A stretch of 64,000 nt of DNA from ZC4RG30 sp963726085 (GCA_963726085.1 CAVSAR010000003.1:62001-126000), one strand, 5' to 3'. Shown: positions 26,877-35,477, counted from the stretch's first letter. Made by a program: numbers and translations. Notes: generated by a model from the letters alone, not told the origin.

Positions 26877-27176
26877 TCAGGGATGGGACAGGCGACGCTC
26901 CAGCGCTTCGATGTGCTCGAGCAGGTCCAGCACCAGCGCGGACCCTGCGGGATTGACCCCCAGGTCGCGCTGCAGGCGCAGCGAGATGCGTGCACGTCGC
27001 AGGGCATCACCGTTGAAGCGCCATTGCGTCACGCAGGTGGTCGCGATGACACCCTCCTGCACCAGTTCGACCACCTGTCGCTCCTCCAGCGAACAGATGC
27101 TGCAGAACTCGGTGATGCTGATGTCACTCTGCTCTTCCACGATGTGGCCGGTGAGCGCGGGAGATTCCTGAGGCAT
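26877..27176 (-). CDS. cbpM: Chaperone modulator CbpM
   Basis: The 99-residue protein is CbpM-like, a MerR-type helix-turn-helix relative that binds the J domain of CbpA and inhibits its co-chaperone and DNA-binding activity. The conserved segment ITEFCSICSLEERQVVELVQ is followed by the basic middle and the C-terminal helix ALVLDLLEHIEALERRL. It begins 2 nt after the cbpA stop, the standard cbpAM operon. Assignment rests on both sequence pattern and linkage. Confidence 0.85.
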   Translation of the reverse strand: MPQESPALTGHIVEEQSDISITEFCSICSLEERQVVELVQEGVIATTCVTQWRFNGDALRRARISLRLQRDLGVNPAGSALVLDLLEHIEALERRLSHP

Positions 27177-27178
27177 GG

Positions 27179-28156
27179 TCAGACTCCGAGTGCAGAACGC
27201 GGATTGAACGGCGCGGCCGAGGCAAACGCCGCGTAGGCGGCACGTGCCTTGTCGCTGTCCGCAGGCGGCAGCACCACCTGCAGCACTGCATATAGATCAC
27301 CGGGGACCTTGGCTGGCAAGCCGCGACCGCGCAGCCGAAGTTGCGCGCCGGACTTGGAACCGGCGGGAATCTTAAGGTCCACGGTGCCACCGGGGGTGGG
27401 CACCGGCACGCTGGCACCCAGTGCTGCTTCCCACGGCGCCACCGGCAGGTCGAGATACAGATCGCGTCCTTCGGGACGGTACAGGGCATGCGGCGCAAAA
27501 CCCACTTCCAGAAACAGGTCCCCGGGCTGCGTCTCCCCGGGCACGGTCTCGCCCTGTCCTGCCAGCCGGATGTGCTGACCGGCCTGGATGCCACGCGGGA
27601 TCTTGACGTTGAGCGTGCGTTGGCGAAGCTGCGGCCGGCCGTCCTCGCCCATGGCCGGCACATTCAGGGTCAGTGAGCGCGTCCCGCCTTCAAGCGATGC
27701 TTCAAGATCCACCGTCACGCGCGCGTGATGGTCCTCGCCTCGATCGCGGCGCCGCTGCGCGCGAGCGAACCCGCCGGCCCCGGGACCAAAGCCGTTGCGC
27801 CCGAACAGCGATTCGAAAAACGCGCTGGGGTCCCCCTCAAAGGCGGGGTTGCCTTCTTCGCCAGGACCGGCATGCCCCGCACCGCGGAATTCAAACCCCG
27901 AACCCCAGTCCGGTGGCGGCTGAAATGACTCCCCGGGCGCAGGTCCCTTGCCCAGCTGGTCATAGGCTGCGCGTTTTTGCGGGTCGCGCAGCACCTCATA
28001 GGCTTCACCGACCTCCTTGAACCGCGCCTCGGCATTCTTCTCCTTGCTGACGTCGGGATGGTACTTGCGCGCCAGTTTGCGGTAGGCCTGCTTGAGCTGC
28101 TCCGGCGTCGCGTCCCGCGACAGCCCCATGATCGCGTAATAGTCCTTGAACTCCAT
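27179..28156 (-). CDS. cbpA: DnaJ-type co-chaperone / curved DNA-binding protein CbpA
   Basis: CbpA is a DnaJ homologue without a zinc-finger domain that stimulates DnaK and binds curved DNA in stationary phase. The J domain is residues 1-70 with the HPD tripeptide at 33-35. A Gly/Phe-rich linker (about 72-130, FFESLFGRNGFGPGAGGF) precedes the DnaJ C-terminal beta domains (about 145-310, GGTVDLKIPAGSKSGAQLRL). At 325 residues it is slightly longer than E. coli CbpA (306). It forms an operon with cbpM. Confidence 0.92.
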   Translation of the reverse strand: MEFKDYYAIMGLSRDATPEQLKQAYRKLARKYHPDVSKEKNAEARFKEVGEAYEVLRDPQKRAAYDQLGKGPAPGESFQPPPDWGSGFEFRGAGHAGPGEEGNPAFEGDPSAFFESLFGRNGFGPGAGGFARAQRRRDRGEDHHARVTVDLEASLEGGTRSLTLNVPAMGEDGRPQLRQRTLNVKIPRGIQAGQHIRLAGQGETVPGETQPGDLFLEVGFAPHALYRPEGRDLYLDLPVAPWEAALGASVPVPTPGGTVDLKIPAGSKSGAQLRLRGRGLPAKVPGDLYAVLQVVLPPADSDKARAAYAAFASAAPFNPRSALGV

Positions 28157-28248
28157 TGCGTCACTATGGCCAGTGCAACGGGGGTGCGCAATATCTGATG
28201 GCCCGCGCTTTTGCGGTATCGTCCCGGGGCAAAGACACCGGAACCCAC

Positions 28249-28758
28249 ATGCAAAACCCTCAAAGCCCCCTGGCCACCCTGGTACCCATCATCATCATCT
28301 TCGCGGTATTCCTGCTGCGCATGCGCAAGATGCCAGCCGTCCGGCCGATGCGGCTACCGATGCTGTGGATTCGCCCCGGCATCCTGTGCGTGATCTCGGG
28401 GATATTCCTCTACAGCGCGCCGCCACACAGCCTCGTGCAGGGCCTGGTCGTGGTCGCAGCGCTGGCCGCCGGGGCGGTGCTGGGTTGGCACCAGGGAAAA
28501 CTCATGGCGATCTCGGTGAATGCCGAGACCGGGACCTTGCAGGTACACGCGTCGCTGATTGCCACGGCCAGCTTCTTCGGGCTCATCATCTTGCGCATCG
28601 GGCTTCGACCCTGGCTGACCGGTGCCAGCTCCCCGTTGCATGCCTACGTGGGCGTGGTGACCGACGCCTTCATGCTTTTCTTCGCCGGGTTTGTCTGTGC
28701 GCAGGCCACCGAGATGTACATCCGCGGGCGAGCACTGTTGTCCGCGCCGACTGCCTGA
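28249..28758 (+). CDS. CcdC-like (DUF1453) integral membrane protein
   Basis: The 169-residue protein has about five hydrophobic segments (starting LATLVPIIIIFAVFLLRMRK). The RMRKMPAVRPMRLPMLWIRPG region resembles the CcdC/DUF1453 family linked by name to cytochrome c biogenesis; its true function is unknown. I used the ATG at 28249, since the upstream in-frame extension is hydrophilic and unlike the family. It diverges from cbpA with a 92-bp gap. Confidence 0.65.
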   Translation: MQNPQSPLATLVPIIIIFAVFLLRMRKMPAVRPMRLPMLWIRPGILCVISGIFLYSAPPHSLVQGLVVVAALAAGAVLGWHQGKLMAISVNAETGTLQVHASLIATASFFGLIILRIGLRPWLTGASSPLHAYVGVVTDAFMLFFAGFVCAQATEMYIRGRALLSAPTA

Positions 28759-28841
28759 GCACTGCGCCGGCTTGGGCCTGCTGGTAGCGGCAACTTGGCG
28801 GGTCTATGCTGGGCGCCGGCCACAATCGGAAAACCAGGCCT

Positions 28842-29360
28842 ATGAGACTGCCAACCAGGAAGGACTGGCTGCTGCTGGGTGCCGTCACCGCACTGCCGGT
28901 GCTGGCCGACGGCCTGGCCGTGAAGACTGGCGCCTGGGAAACCACGGTGCGCACGAGGACCTCCGGCCTGATCGTTCCGGAGGAGGCGCTGGCCAGCATG
29001 ACTGCCCAGCAGCGCACGCAGATGGAAGCCCTTGTGGGCACGAGCGCCGCCGGTCCGCCTCCGTCGACCAGCAAGTCCTGCATGACCCAGAAGGACATCG
29101 ATGACGGTGCATTCCGCGCGCAGCAGCTGCAGAAAGAAAGCCAATGCAACTTCAAGCCGGTGGCCAGCGGCGCCAAGCACCAGGAATGGACCTTCGAGTG
29201 CCCCAGCCAGCCCGGTGGCGCCAGCGGCCGCATGGTGGTGGATGCCACCGACAGCACCCATGTCACCGGCGAAGTGAACATCAAGGCCGAAGGTGTCTCC
29301 ATCACGACGACGTTCACGTCACGGTGGCTCGGCGACAGCTGCGCCGAAGTGGACAAATAG
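28842..29360 (+). CDS. DUF3617 family exported protein
   Basis: The 172-residue protein has an N-terminal signal peptide (about 1-23, WLLLGAVTALPVLADG) and then the DUF3617 pattern: GAWETTVRTRTSGL near the start, a Cys pair region (KSCMTQKDID, ESQCNFK), and a C-terminal beta segment with VTGEVNIKAEGVSITTTFTS ending SCAEVDK. Such periplasmic proteins are common in proteobacteria and of unknown role. Confidence 0.75.
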   Translation: MRLPTRKDWLLLGAVTALPVLADGLAVKTGAWETTVRTRTSGLIVPEEALASMTAQQRTQMEALVGTSAAGPPPSTSKSCMTQKDIDDGAFRAQQLQKESQCNFKPVASGAKHQEWTFECPSQPGGASGRMVVDATDSTHVTGEVNIKAEGVSITTTFTSRWLGDSCAEVDK

Positions 29361-29373
29361 CCGAATTTGTCAG

Positions 29374-29391
29374 GCCGCTCGGGCCCGCGGC
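29374..29391. terminator. Candidate bidirectional terminator hairpin
   Basis: GCCGC (29374-29378) and GCGGC (29387-29391) can pair around a GC-rich loop, exactly between the convergent stops of the DUF3617 gene and the 86-residue protein gene. The T run is weak. Confidence 0.4.
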
Positions 29392-29652
29392 TTATCTATC
29401 TGGCCAAGGCGTTCGCTGTATCAGCATGATGTCCTTGCCCAGCTCCAACAGTGCGTCGCGTCGCTGGCGCACCCATTGCGCCAATCCCGGCCGGTCGCCA
29501 GTGAGCTGCCCGGCGGACGCCAGTGCCAGCTTGGCGCGCCACTGGCGCAGCGCTTCTTGATTGCGCAGCTGCAGGTAGTCAAGCGCGGCACCTGGCTCAT
29601 CGTGCTCCACGGAGCGATGATGTTTTTCAAGCAGCACTGCCTTGTTGCTCAT
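29392..29652 (-). CDS. Hypothetical 86-residue protein
   Basis: I do not recognise this protein. It is small, soluble and highly charged, with probable helices (LDYLQLRNQEALRQWRAKLA and LAQWVRQRRDALLELGKDIM). It has a convincing ribosome site (AGGAG 8 nt before the ATG). It lies upstream of nothing obvious and 47 nt past the DUF6496 gene on the same strand, with which it may be cotranscribed. Confidence 0.55.
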   Translation of the reverse strand: MSNKAVLLEKHHRSVEHDEPGAALDYLQLRNQEALRQWRAKLALASAGQLTGDRPGLAQWVRQRRDALLELGKDIMLIQRTPWPDR

Positions 29653-29699
29653 CGCTACGGCTCCTGGCTTAAGGCCACTGAACTTTGTTTCTCACCCGA

Positions 29700-29873
29700 C
29701 TACGGGCTGGGTACCCGGGCGCCCTTCTGGCGCGCCTCGGACAACCCGATGGCAATCGCCTGCTTGCGACTGGTGACGCGCTTGCCGGATCGGCCGCTGC
29801 GCAGCTTGCCCTGCTTCATTTCATGCATGGCGCGCTCGACCTTTGCGCTTGCCGTCTTGCTGTACTTGGCCAT
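29700..29873 (-). CDS. Small basic protein, DUF6496-like
   Basis: The 57-residue, Lys/Arg-rich protein starts MAKYSKTASAKVERAMHEMK and ends IAIGLSEARQKGARVPSP, the pattern of the DUF6496 family found in many soil proteobacteria. Function is unknown; composition suggests nucleic-acid binding. AAGGAGA precedes the ATG by 6 nt. A longer frame to 29924 lacks a ribosome site and the family pattern. Confidence 0.7.
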   Translation of the reverse strand: MAKYSKTASAKVERAMHEMKQGKLRSGRSGKRVTSRKQAIAIGLSEARQKGARVPSP

Positions 29874-29902
29874 TGACGTCTCCTTGAGGCTAAGGACTGC
29901 GT

Positions 29903-29921
29903 GCGCTGCGCCACGCAGCGC
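29903..29921. repeat. Inverted repeat, 8-bp perfect stem
   Basis: GCGCTGCG and CGCAGCGC flank a 3-nt loop, about 30 bp upstream of the DUF6496-like start, in its probable 5' leader. It could be a leader hairpin or the end of an upstream transcript; there is no T run. Confidence 0.45.
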
Positions 29922-30048
29922 CACGGTGCAATAGTCGCTGACTGCCTGCGGCCGCGCGCCGGGAACAGGCCTAGTGATACGGTCGGAATAGACTGACAGG
30001 CTCCTGCCAGGACGAATCCTTCAGGATGCACGCGCCACGCAGCCAGTC

Positions 30049-30735
30049 CTACGCGGCGGACATGCCGTGCTCGAGCTTGAGTGGGGCTACGTCCGGGGCG
30101 GCCATGAATGCCAGCAGCGCGCGGGCTGCCTCCGGCGCATCGCAACTGGCGCTTACGCCACCGGAAAACACCGTCATCGACTGGATGGAATCCGGCAGTG
30201 GTCCCAGCACCGTGATGCCCGCCAGATTCATCAGCTCGCTCAGTTGCTGGAAGCCCAGGGCCGCCTTGCCTTGCGCGACCAGCGACCCCACCGGCACACC
30301 CGGCGGTGGCACGACGATGCGGTCGCGGATCTGCTGCATGATGTTCCAGCGATTGAACAGGCCTTCAAGGTACTGGCCACTGGGACCGGTCGAATAGCTC
30401 AGCGAACTGGCGCCAAGCACGGCGCGGCGCACCTCATCCTCCGTGGCGACGGCCGGCAGCGAGGCACCGGCGCGCACCGCCAGCGCAATGCCCGACTGCA
30501 CCAGGTCAATGCGGCCCGGCAGCAATTTCCCTTGCGAGATCAGCTTGTCGATGGCACCTGCGGCCAGCACCACCACGTCCACGGCTTCCCCGGATTCGAC
30601 CCGACGGGCCACGTCAACGCCACCGGCCGCTGCCGTGATCACCTGGCGTGCGAACTGCTGCTGGTAGCGCGCGGCCAAGGCGGCCAGCAGCTCGCGCGTG
30701 GCCATCGAGGAGATCAATTTCAGCGGTCTGCTCAT
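30049..30735 (-). CDS. ModA-like substrate-binding-domain protein without signal peptide
   Basis: The 228-residue protein has the fold pattern of type II periplasmic binding proteins (SBP_bac_11/ModA-like): LKLISSMATRELLAALAARY, VDVVVLAAGAIDKLISQGKL, the central GPSGQYLEGLFNRWNIMQQI and GKAALGFQQLSELMNLAGIT. It starts directly with the first beta strand and has no export signal, so it may act in the cytoplasm. Its ATG overlaps the rsmI stop (ATGA), but no permease or ATPase gene is nearby. Ligand unknown. Confidence 0.7.
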   Translation of the reverse strand: MSRPLKLISSMATRELLAALAARYQQQFARQVITAAAGGVDVARRVESGEAVDVVVLAAGAIDKLISQGKLLPGRIDLVQSGIALAVRAGASLPAVATEDEVRRAVLGASSLSYSTGPSGQYLEGLFNRWNIMQQIRDRIVVPPPGVPVGSLVAQGKAALGFQQLSELMNLAGITVLGPLPDSIQSMTVFSGGVSASCDAPEAARALLAFMAAPDVAPLKLEHGMSAA

Positions 30736-31574
30736 TCGGTGAATTTGCGCATTGCGTACACGTCGGCCTTGCGGCGGCCGGTCAGCTGCGCGACCACGGC
30801 GGCGGCGCGCGCGGGGGGCAGCTCCTTGGCCAGCAGGTCCAGGGCGCGCGCGACAAAGGCATCGTCGGGCGCGCTGTGATCGGCCGGGGCCCCTGCCACC
30901 ACCAGCGTGATCTCGCCGCGCGCGAAATTTTGGTCATTGGCGCCGATTTGCAGCAACTGCGCCACGCTGCCGCGGTAAATGCTTTCGTGGACCTTGGAGA
31001 TCTCGCGCGCCACCGCAGCGCGTCGATCGGCCCCGAATTCTTGCGCCAGATCCGTAAGCGTTTCCATGATCCGGTGCGGGGCCTCGAAGAAAATCAGCGT
31101 GCGCGATTCGCGCGCCAGGGAGCGCATTTGTTCGCGCCGCGCCGCCGATCGGGCCGGCAGGAAGCCCTCGAAGCAGAACCGGTCCGGCGCCAGCCCGCTC
31201 ATGGCCAGCGCGGCCAGCACGGCCGATGGCCCGGGCACCGCATGCACGGCGACGCCTGCGTCCAGTGCCGCGCGCACCAGCAGGAAGCCCGGGTCAGAGA
31301 CCAGTGGTGTCCCGGCGTCGCTGACCAGGGCAATGCGCGCGCCCTGCGCCAGCTGCGCCAGCAGCTCATCGCGCCGATGACCCTCGTTGTATTCATGTAG
31401 CGACACCAGCGGCCGGTCGATGCCCAGCATGCGCAGCATGGCGCCGGTGTGGCGCGTGTCTTCCGCGGCGACCAGGTCGGCGCTGGCCAGGGTCTCGCGG
31501 GCACGCGGCGACAGATCGGCCAGGTTGCCGATGGGCGTCGCAACAACATCGATTCGGCCCGGACCTGCAGGCAC
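30732..31574 (-). CDS. rsmI: 16S rRNA (cytidine1402-2'-O)-methyltransferase
   Basis: RsmI methylates the 2'-OH of C1402, the same nucleotide that RsmH modifies. The 280-residue SAM-dependent tetrapyrrole-methylase-fold enzyme starts at GTG (GGAGA 6 nt before) with IDVVATPIGNLADLSPRARE and has AEDTRHTGAML, LVSDAGTPLVSDPGFLLV, HAVPGPSAVLAALAMSGL and FFEAPHRIMETL. It is divergent from lpoA, as in E. coli. Confidence 0.95.
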   Translation of the reverse strand: MPAGPGRIDVVATPIGNLADLSPRARETLASADLVAAEDTRHTGAMLRMLGIDRPLVSLHEYNEGHRRDELLAQLAQGARIALVSDAGTPLVSDPGFLLVRAALDAGVAVHAVPGPSAVLAALAMSGLAPDRFCFEGFLPARSAARREQMRSLARESRTLIFFEAPHRIMETLTDLAQEFGADRRAAVAREISKVHESIYRGSVAQLLQIGANDQNFARGEITLVVAGAPADHSAPDDAFVARALDLLAKELPPARAAAVVAQLTGRRKADVYAMRKFTE

Positions 31575-31641
31575 TATAATCTCCGGGCGTTAACTGCGCG
31601 CCTTGAAGGTGTCCATCAGCTTGCCCCGTCACGGACCGAAC

Positions 31642-33510
31642 ATGCAACCAGCTTCGACCCATCGCTGCATCTCGTTGGCTGCGCTCGCATTGGGGTTCAC
31701 GCTTGCGTTGGTGGCCGCCTGCACAAGCATGGCGCCCGGCGAAGGGCCGGCTTCCGCGGACCGCGCCGAGCGACTGCTGCGCCAGAACAACCCTGCGGCT
31801 GCCGCGCAGATGTTCGAGCGGCTGGCCGCCGACAACATGCCGCCGGCCCGCGTGGATTTTGCGCTGTCGGCCGCGCGCGCATGGCTGGCTGCCAACAAGC
31901 CCGCCGATGCGCAGCGGGCCCTGGACGCGGCCGGGGCGACCCTGACACCCAAGCAGTCTTTCGATCGCGAACTGCTGCGTGCCGAGGTACTGCTGGATCA
32001 GGGCCAGGCCACGCAGGCATGGCGCCAGGTCAGCGCCATTGCCGAGCCGCGCGAGGGCGCAGACGCGGCGCGCCTGTTTCGCCTGCAGCAGCAAATAGCA
32101 TTGCGCGCGGGCTTGCCGCTGGATGCGATCAAGGCCGAGCAGGCACGCGAGCGCGTGGCCACCGCCGATGCCGAGCGCGCCACGGCACGTCGCGAGTTGC
32201 TGGCCGGACTGCGCGAGGCGGCCGATCGGGGCGTGCGCCTGGATCCGGCCACGGCGCGCGAACCGGTGGCGCGCGGCTGGCTTGAGATGGGCCAGATTGC
32301 CGCCGCGGCCGGGCGCAACCCGCAGGCCGCGACCGCGGCAATCGAGCGTTGGCGCACGCGCTACCCCGGCCATCCGGCCGGCACGGTGGCCTTTGCGGAA
32401 ATCGTCACGCCGGCCACGGTGGCGGCGCCTGCCCCCTCCAGTGGCAACCCGTCCATAGGACTGCTGCTGCCGCTGACCGGACCACAGGGCACCTCTGCGG
32501 CGCTGGTACGCGACGGGTTCATGGCCGCCATTGCCGAGATGCCTGAGGCCACCCGTCCCGAGGTGCGGCTCTACGACACCGGCACCGTGCCGGTGGGTGC
32601 TGCCCTGAAAAATGCAGCCATGGATGACGTGGGTTTCCTGGTCGGGCCGCTGACGCGCGCCGAAGTGCAATCCGCCATCGAACAGCGCGTCGGCGCAACG
32701 CCGATGTTGCTGCTCAACAGCGTGACCGGGGATGTCGGGGCGGGTCCTGGCATCTACCAGTACGCATTGTCGCCGGAAGACGAGGCCCGGCTGATCGCGC
32801 GCCAGGCCATTGCCTCCGGACAGAAGCGCGCCCTGCTGTTCGCCCCGGTGGGCGACTGGGGCACGCGGGTAAGCAATGCGTTCACCGATGAACTGACGCG
32901 CGGCGGCGGACAGGTGCTGACCCACGCCAGCTACGATCCTGCGCGCAATGAACTGGCCGCCGTGATCACGCAAGCGCTCCTGGTCAACGACAGCCGGGCG
33001 CGGTACAAACGCGTGCAGCAGGCGGTGGGGACGCAGTTGCAGTTCGAACCGCGCCGCCGCGCCGACGTGGATCTGATCTTCGCCGCCGGTCAGCCGCTGT
33101 CCTTGCGCCAGATCCGCCCGTTGCTGAGCCACTTCAGCGCCGGCGACATCCCCAGTTACATGACTTCTGACGGACTGGACGGCGACGTCAGTGCCAATCG
33201 CGACCTGGATGGCATGCGCTACCCGGAATTGCCCTGGGTGCTGGAAAGCAGCGGGCCCGTGGCTGACGCCCGGCAACGGACGCAACCTAAGTGGGAAGCC
33301 AGTGGCCAGCGCTTGTCGCGCCTGTTTGCCTTCGGCTATGACGCTGCGTCCCTGGCCGTGCAACTGCGGGCGCGGCAACAGGCCTTTCCCCTGCGCGGCC
33401 TCACCGGCCGGTTGAGCCTGTCCGCGACCGGGCACATCGAGCGGGATCTTGACTGGGCCCAGGTCAGCGGCGGTGTGCCGAAACCGATGCTGGCCACGCC
33501 CGCGCCGTAA
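31642..33510 (+). CDS. lpoA: Penicillin-binding protein activator LpoA (LppC family)
   Basis: LpoA is an outer-membrane lipoprotein that activates PBP1A. The ATG at 31642 gives 622 residues with a lipoprotein signal peptide ending LVAAC (Cys 27). The N-terminal helical repeat domain (about 40-265) is TPR-like (AERLLRQNNPAAAAQMFERL), and the C-terminal domain (about 275-610) is a periplasmic-binding-protein fold starting SIGLLLPLTGPQGTSAALVR. A TTG at 31603 is also in frame. A perfect TATAAT (31575-31580) upstream could be its -10. The usual yraN and diaA genes do not follow it. Confidence 0.92.
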   Translation: MQPASTHRCISLAALALGFTLALVAACTSMAPGEGPASADRAERLLRQNNPAAAAQMFERLAADNMPPARVDFALSAARAWLAANKPADAQRALDAAGATLTPKQSFDRELLRAEVLLDQGQATQAWRQVSAIAEPREGADAARLFRLQQQIALRAGLPLDAIKAEQARERVATADAERATARRELLAGLREAADRGVRLDPATAREPVARGWLEMGQIAAAAGRNPQAATAAIERWRTRYPGHPAGTVAFAEIVTPATVAAPAPSSGNPSIGLLLPLTGPQGTSAALVRDGFMAAIAEMPEATRPEVRLYDTGTVPVGAALKNAAMDDVGFLVGPLTRAEVQSAIEQRVGATPMLLLNSVTGDVGAGPGIYQYALSPEDEARLIARQAIASGQKRALLFAPVGDWGTRVSNAFTDELTRGGGQVLTHASYDPARNELAAVITQALLVNDSRARYKRVQQAVGTQLQFEPRRRADVDLIFAAGQPLSLRQIRPLLSHFSAGDIPSYMTSDGLDGDVSANRDLDGMRYPELPWVLESSGPVADARQRTQPKWEASGQRLSRLFAFGYDAASLAVQLRARQQAFPLRGLTGRLSLSATGHIERDLDWAQVSGGVPKPMLATPAP

Positions 33511-33528
33511 TCGCGCGGCTCAGTGACC

Positions 33529-33562
33529 GGGGTTTGCCGTTGCGCCTACGGCGGCAACCCGG
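33529..33562. terminator. Candidate bidirectional terminator between lpoA and sspB
   Basis: GGGGTTTGCCG and CGGCGGCAACCC can pair with one small bulge around a 9-nt loop, between the convergent stops of lpoA (33510) and sspB (33566). No long T run, so termination is inferred. Confidence 0.45.
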
Positions 33563-33565
33563 CGG

Positions 33566-33979
33566 CTACTTGACGACCTTGAGCTTGGCGCGCTTGGGTG
33601 GGTCGGACGGGCGCGGCGCCGGCGCGGCAGTGGGGGCCTGCGCTTCGGTGCCTGCCTGGCGCGCGGTTTCCTCGTTGAACACCATGCCCTGCCCGGTTTC
33701 CTTGGCGTAGATACCCAGTACGGCGGTGATGGGCACGCGGATATGGCGGCTGGTGCCGCCGAATCGCGCATTGAATTCCAGCAGCTCCGGACCGATCAGC
33801 AGGGCCTGGGTCGCGGAGGCCGAGACATTGAGGACAATGCGCCCGTCCTTGACGTATTCGCGCGGCACCTGCACCCCCTCGGGCAACGCGTCGACGATCA
33901 GGTGGGGCGTGTAGCCGCAGTCAACCATCCATTCGTGCATGGCACGCAGCAGGTACGGCCGGCGCGAGAGTTCAGGCAA
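33566..33979 (-). CDS. sspB: ClpXP adaptor SspB
   Basis: SspB delivers ssrA-tagged proteins to ClpXP. The 137-residue protein has the conserved fold region SRRPYLLRAMHEWMVDCGYT, GVQVPREYVKDGRIVLNVSA, FNARFGGTSRHIRVPITAVL and GIYAKETGQGMVF, then a disordered Pro-rich linker ending AKLKVVK, the ClpX-docking tail (LRVVK in E. coli). The start is a TTG that overlaps the sspA stop by 8 nt; no ATG is available. Confidence 0.95.
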   Translation of the reverse strand: MPELSRRPYLLRAMHEWMVDCGYTPHLIVDALPEGVQVPREYVKDGRIVLNVSASATQALLIGPELLEFNARFGGTSRHIRVPITAVLGIYAKETGQGMVFNEETARQAGTEAQAPTAAPAPRPSDPPKRAKLKVVK

Positions 33980-34577
33980 TGCGCATCTCCCGCTCCTGCT
34001 CGGACAGCGACAGGCGAAATGCCGGGCGCGAGAACAGGCGATGGGCGTATTTCTGCAACGCCACGCCGTCCTTGGGCAGCTCGATGTGGTAGCGCGGCAG
34101 CCGCCACAGCAGTGGCGCGATGGTCACGTCGACCAGCGAGATCTCGTCACTCATGAAGTACGGCTTGTTGCGCACAAAATCCGCGGTCTGCAGGATCAGG
34201 TCGCTGAGCTCGGCGCGCAGGCGCGAGGCATCGTTGCCGTGCGGTCCATCCTTGTCGAGCCGCGCGGCAAGACCGTACCAGTCGCGCTCGATGCGGTGCA
34301 GGGCCAGCCGGAACTGGGCGCGCGAGACCGGATCCACCGGCATCAGCGGCGGGTGCGGAAAGCGCTCGTCCAGGTACTCGATGATGATGCGCGAGTCGTA
34401 CAGGACCAGGTCCCGGTCGACCAGGGTCGGCAACGTGTGATCGGGGTTCAGGTCCAGCAGGTCGTCCGGGAATCGCCCGGGCGTGACGCTGACCACCTCG
34501 ATCTCCACGTCTTTTTCCGCCAGTACGATGCGGGTCCGGTGGCTGGCGGGCTCATCCGGAGCCGAAAACAATGTCAT
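33972..34577 (-). CDS. sspA: Stringent starvation protein A
   Basis: SspA is an RNA-polymerase-associated protein with a glutathione-S-transferase fold that lacks GST activity. The 201-residue protein has the N-terminal thioredoxin-like domain (MTLFSAPDEPASHRTRIVLA, DHTLPTLVDRDLVLYDSRII, EYLDERFPHPPLMP) and an all-helical C-terminal domain. It forms the conserved sspA-sspB pair downstream of petABC. An in-frame TTG at 34598 is a less likely start. Confidence 0.95.
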   Translation of the reverse strand: MTLFSAPDEPASHRTRIVLAEKDVEIEVVSVTPGRFPDDLLDLNPDHTLPTLVDRDLVLYDSRIIIEYLDERFPHPPLMPVDPVSRAQFRLALHRIERDWYGLAARLDKDGPHGNDASRLRAELSDLILQTADFVRNKPYFMSDEISLVDVTIAPLLWRLPRYHIELPKDGVALQKYAHRLFSRPAFRLSLSEQEREMRIA

Positions 34578-34655
34578 CACGGCTCGGCGACTCGTCAATT
34601 CAAGGACACTCCGTCTGATACGCGGCCCGGCGTGCGGGCCGGGCCAAAACGAACC

Positions 34656-35477
34656 TCAGTGAACGTCCTTCCAGTATTCCTTCTTGAGCAACCAGGCAAA
34701 ACCGGTGAACACCAGCAGGAACAATACCACCCAGATGCCAATATCACGACGTCGCACCTGCGAGGGATCACCCGCGTAATCGAGAAAGTTGACGGTATCA
34801 CGCACGAAGCCGTCGTACTGCGCGGCATTGAGCCGGCCAAGGGAGACTTGCTCGAAGCGCTCGACGCGCCTGCCTTCGGCGCCGGCTTCGCCCTTGGCGA
34901 ACACGACGCGCTTGACCCCTTCGAGGTCGGACAGCACCGCCGGCATGGCCGCCCCATCCAGGGCCAGGTTATTGCTTCCGGTAGGCCGGCCGTGATCCAC
35001 ATAGAAGCCCTTGAGGAACCGGTACACGTAGTCCCGGCCCTTGGAGCGGGTGATCAGCGACAGGTCCGGCGGGACGCGCCCGAACCAGGCCTCGGCCTCG
35101 GTGGCCGGGAACGAACTGACGATGTAGTCGGTGGGCTTGGCCCCCGTGGGAATCAGGTTGGCGGTCAGCTGGGCGGTGGGGATCTCCAGGTCCGTGGCCA
35201 TGCGCGAAAAGCGCAGGTACTTCAGGGAGTGGCACCCCAGGCAGTAGTTGACGAAATTGGCGGCGCCCCGCTGCAGCGACGCCTTGTCGGTGACCTCGTT
35301 GCCAGCCCGCCACGTCCGCCAGTCCACGCCTTCGCCCTCGCCCTCCCCCTGGGCCGCTGCAGCGCCGGGCTTGCCGGCCGGGGCCGGTTCCGCGGCCAAT
35401 GCCGGGCCCACCAGGGCAACACTGGCCAGCAGCGCCAGCCAACCGGGGGATCTCATCCGTTGCAGCGCTTCAATCAT
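34656..35477 (-). CDS. petC: Cytochrome c1 of the bc1 complex
   Basis: The 273-residue cytochrome c1 has a signal peptide (about 1-28), the heme-binding motif CLGCH (in NFVNYCLGCHSLKYLRFSRM), the region around the axial Met (LDGAAMPAVLSDLEG), and a C-terminal transmembrane anchor (IGIWVVLFLLVFTGFAWLLK). It carries electrons from the Rieske protein to soluble cytochrome c. An acidic Glu/Gly stretch follows the signal peptide. Its ATG overlaps the cytochrome b stop by 8 nt. Confidence 0.95.
   Translation of the reverse strand: MIEALQRMRSPGWLALLASVALVGPALAAEPAPAGKPGAAAAQGEGEGEGVDWRTWRAGNEVTDKASLQRGAANFVNYCLGCHSLKYLRFSRMATDLEIPTAQLTANLIPTGAKPTDYIVSSFPATEAEAWFGRVPPDLSLITRSKGRDYVYRFLKGFYVDHGRPTGSNNLALDGAAMPAVLSDLEGVKRVVFAKGEAGAEGRRVERFEQVSLGRLNAAQYDGFVRDTVNFLDYAGDPSQVRRRDIGIWVVLFLLVFTGFAWLLKKEYWKDVH

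Noticed and set aside
31393..33435. 680-codon minus-strand open frame opposite lpoA
   Set aside because: Shadow of lpoA; the sequence is His/Gln/Gly/Arg-rich and its only family-like part is the rsmI overlap in another frame.
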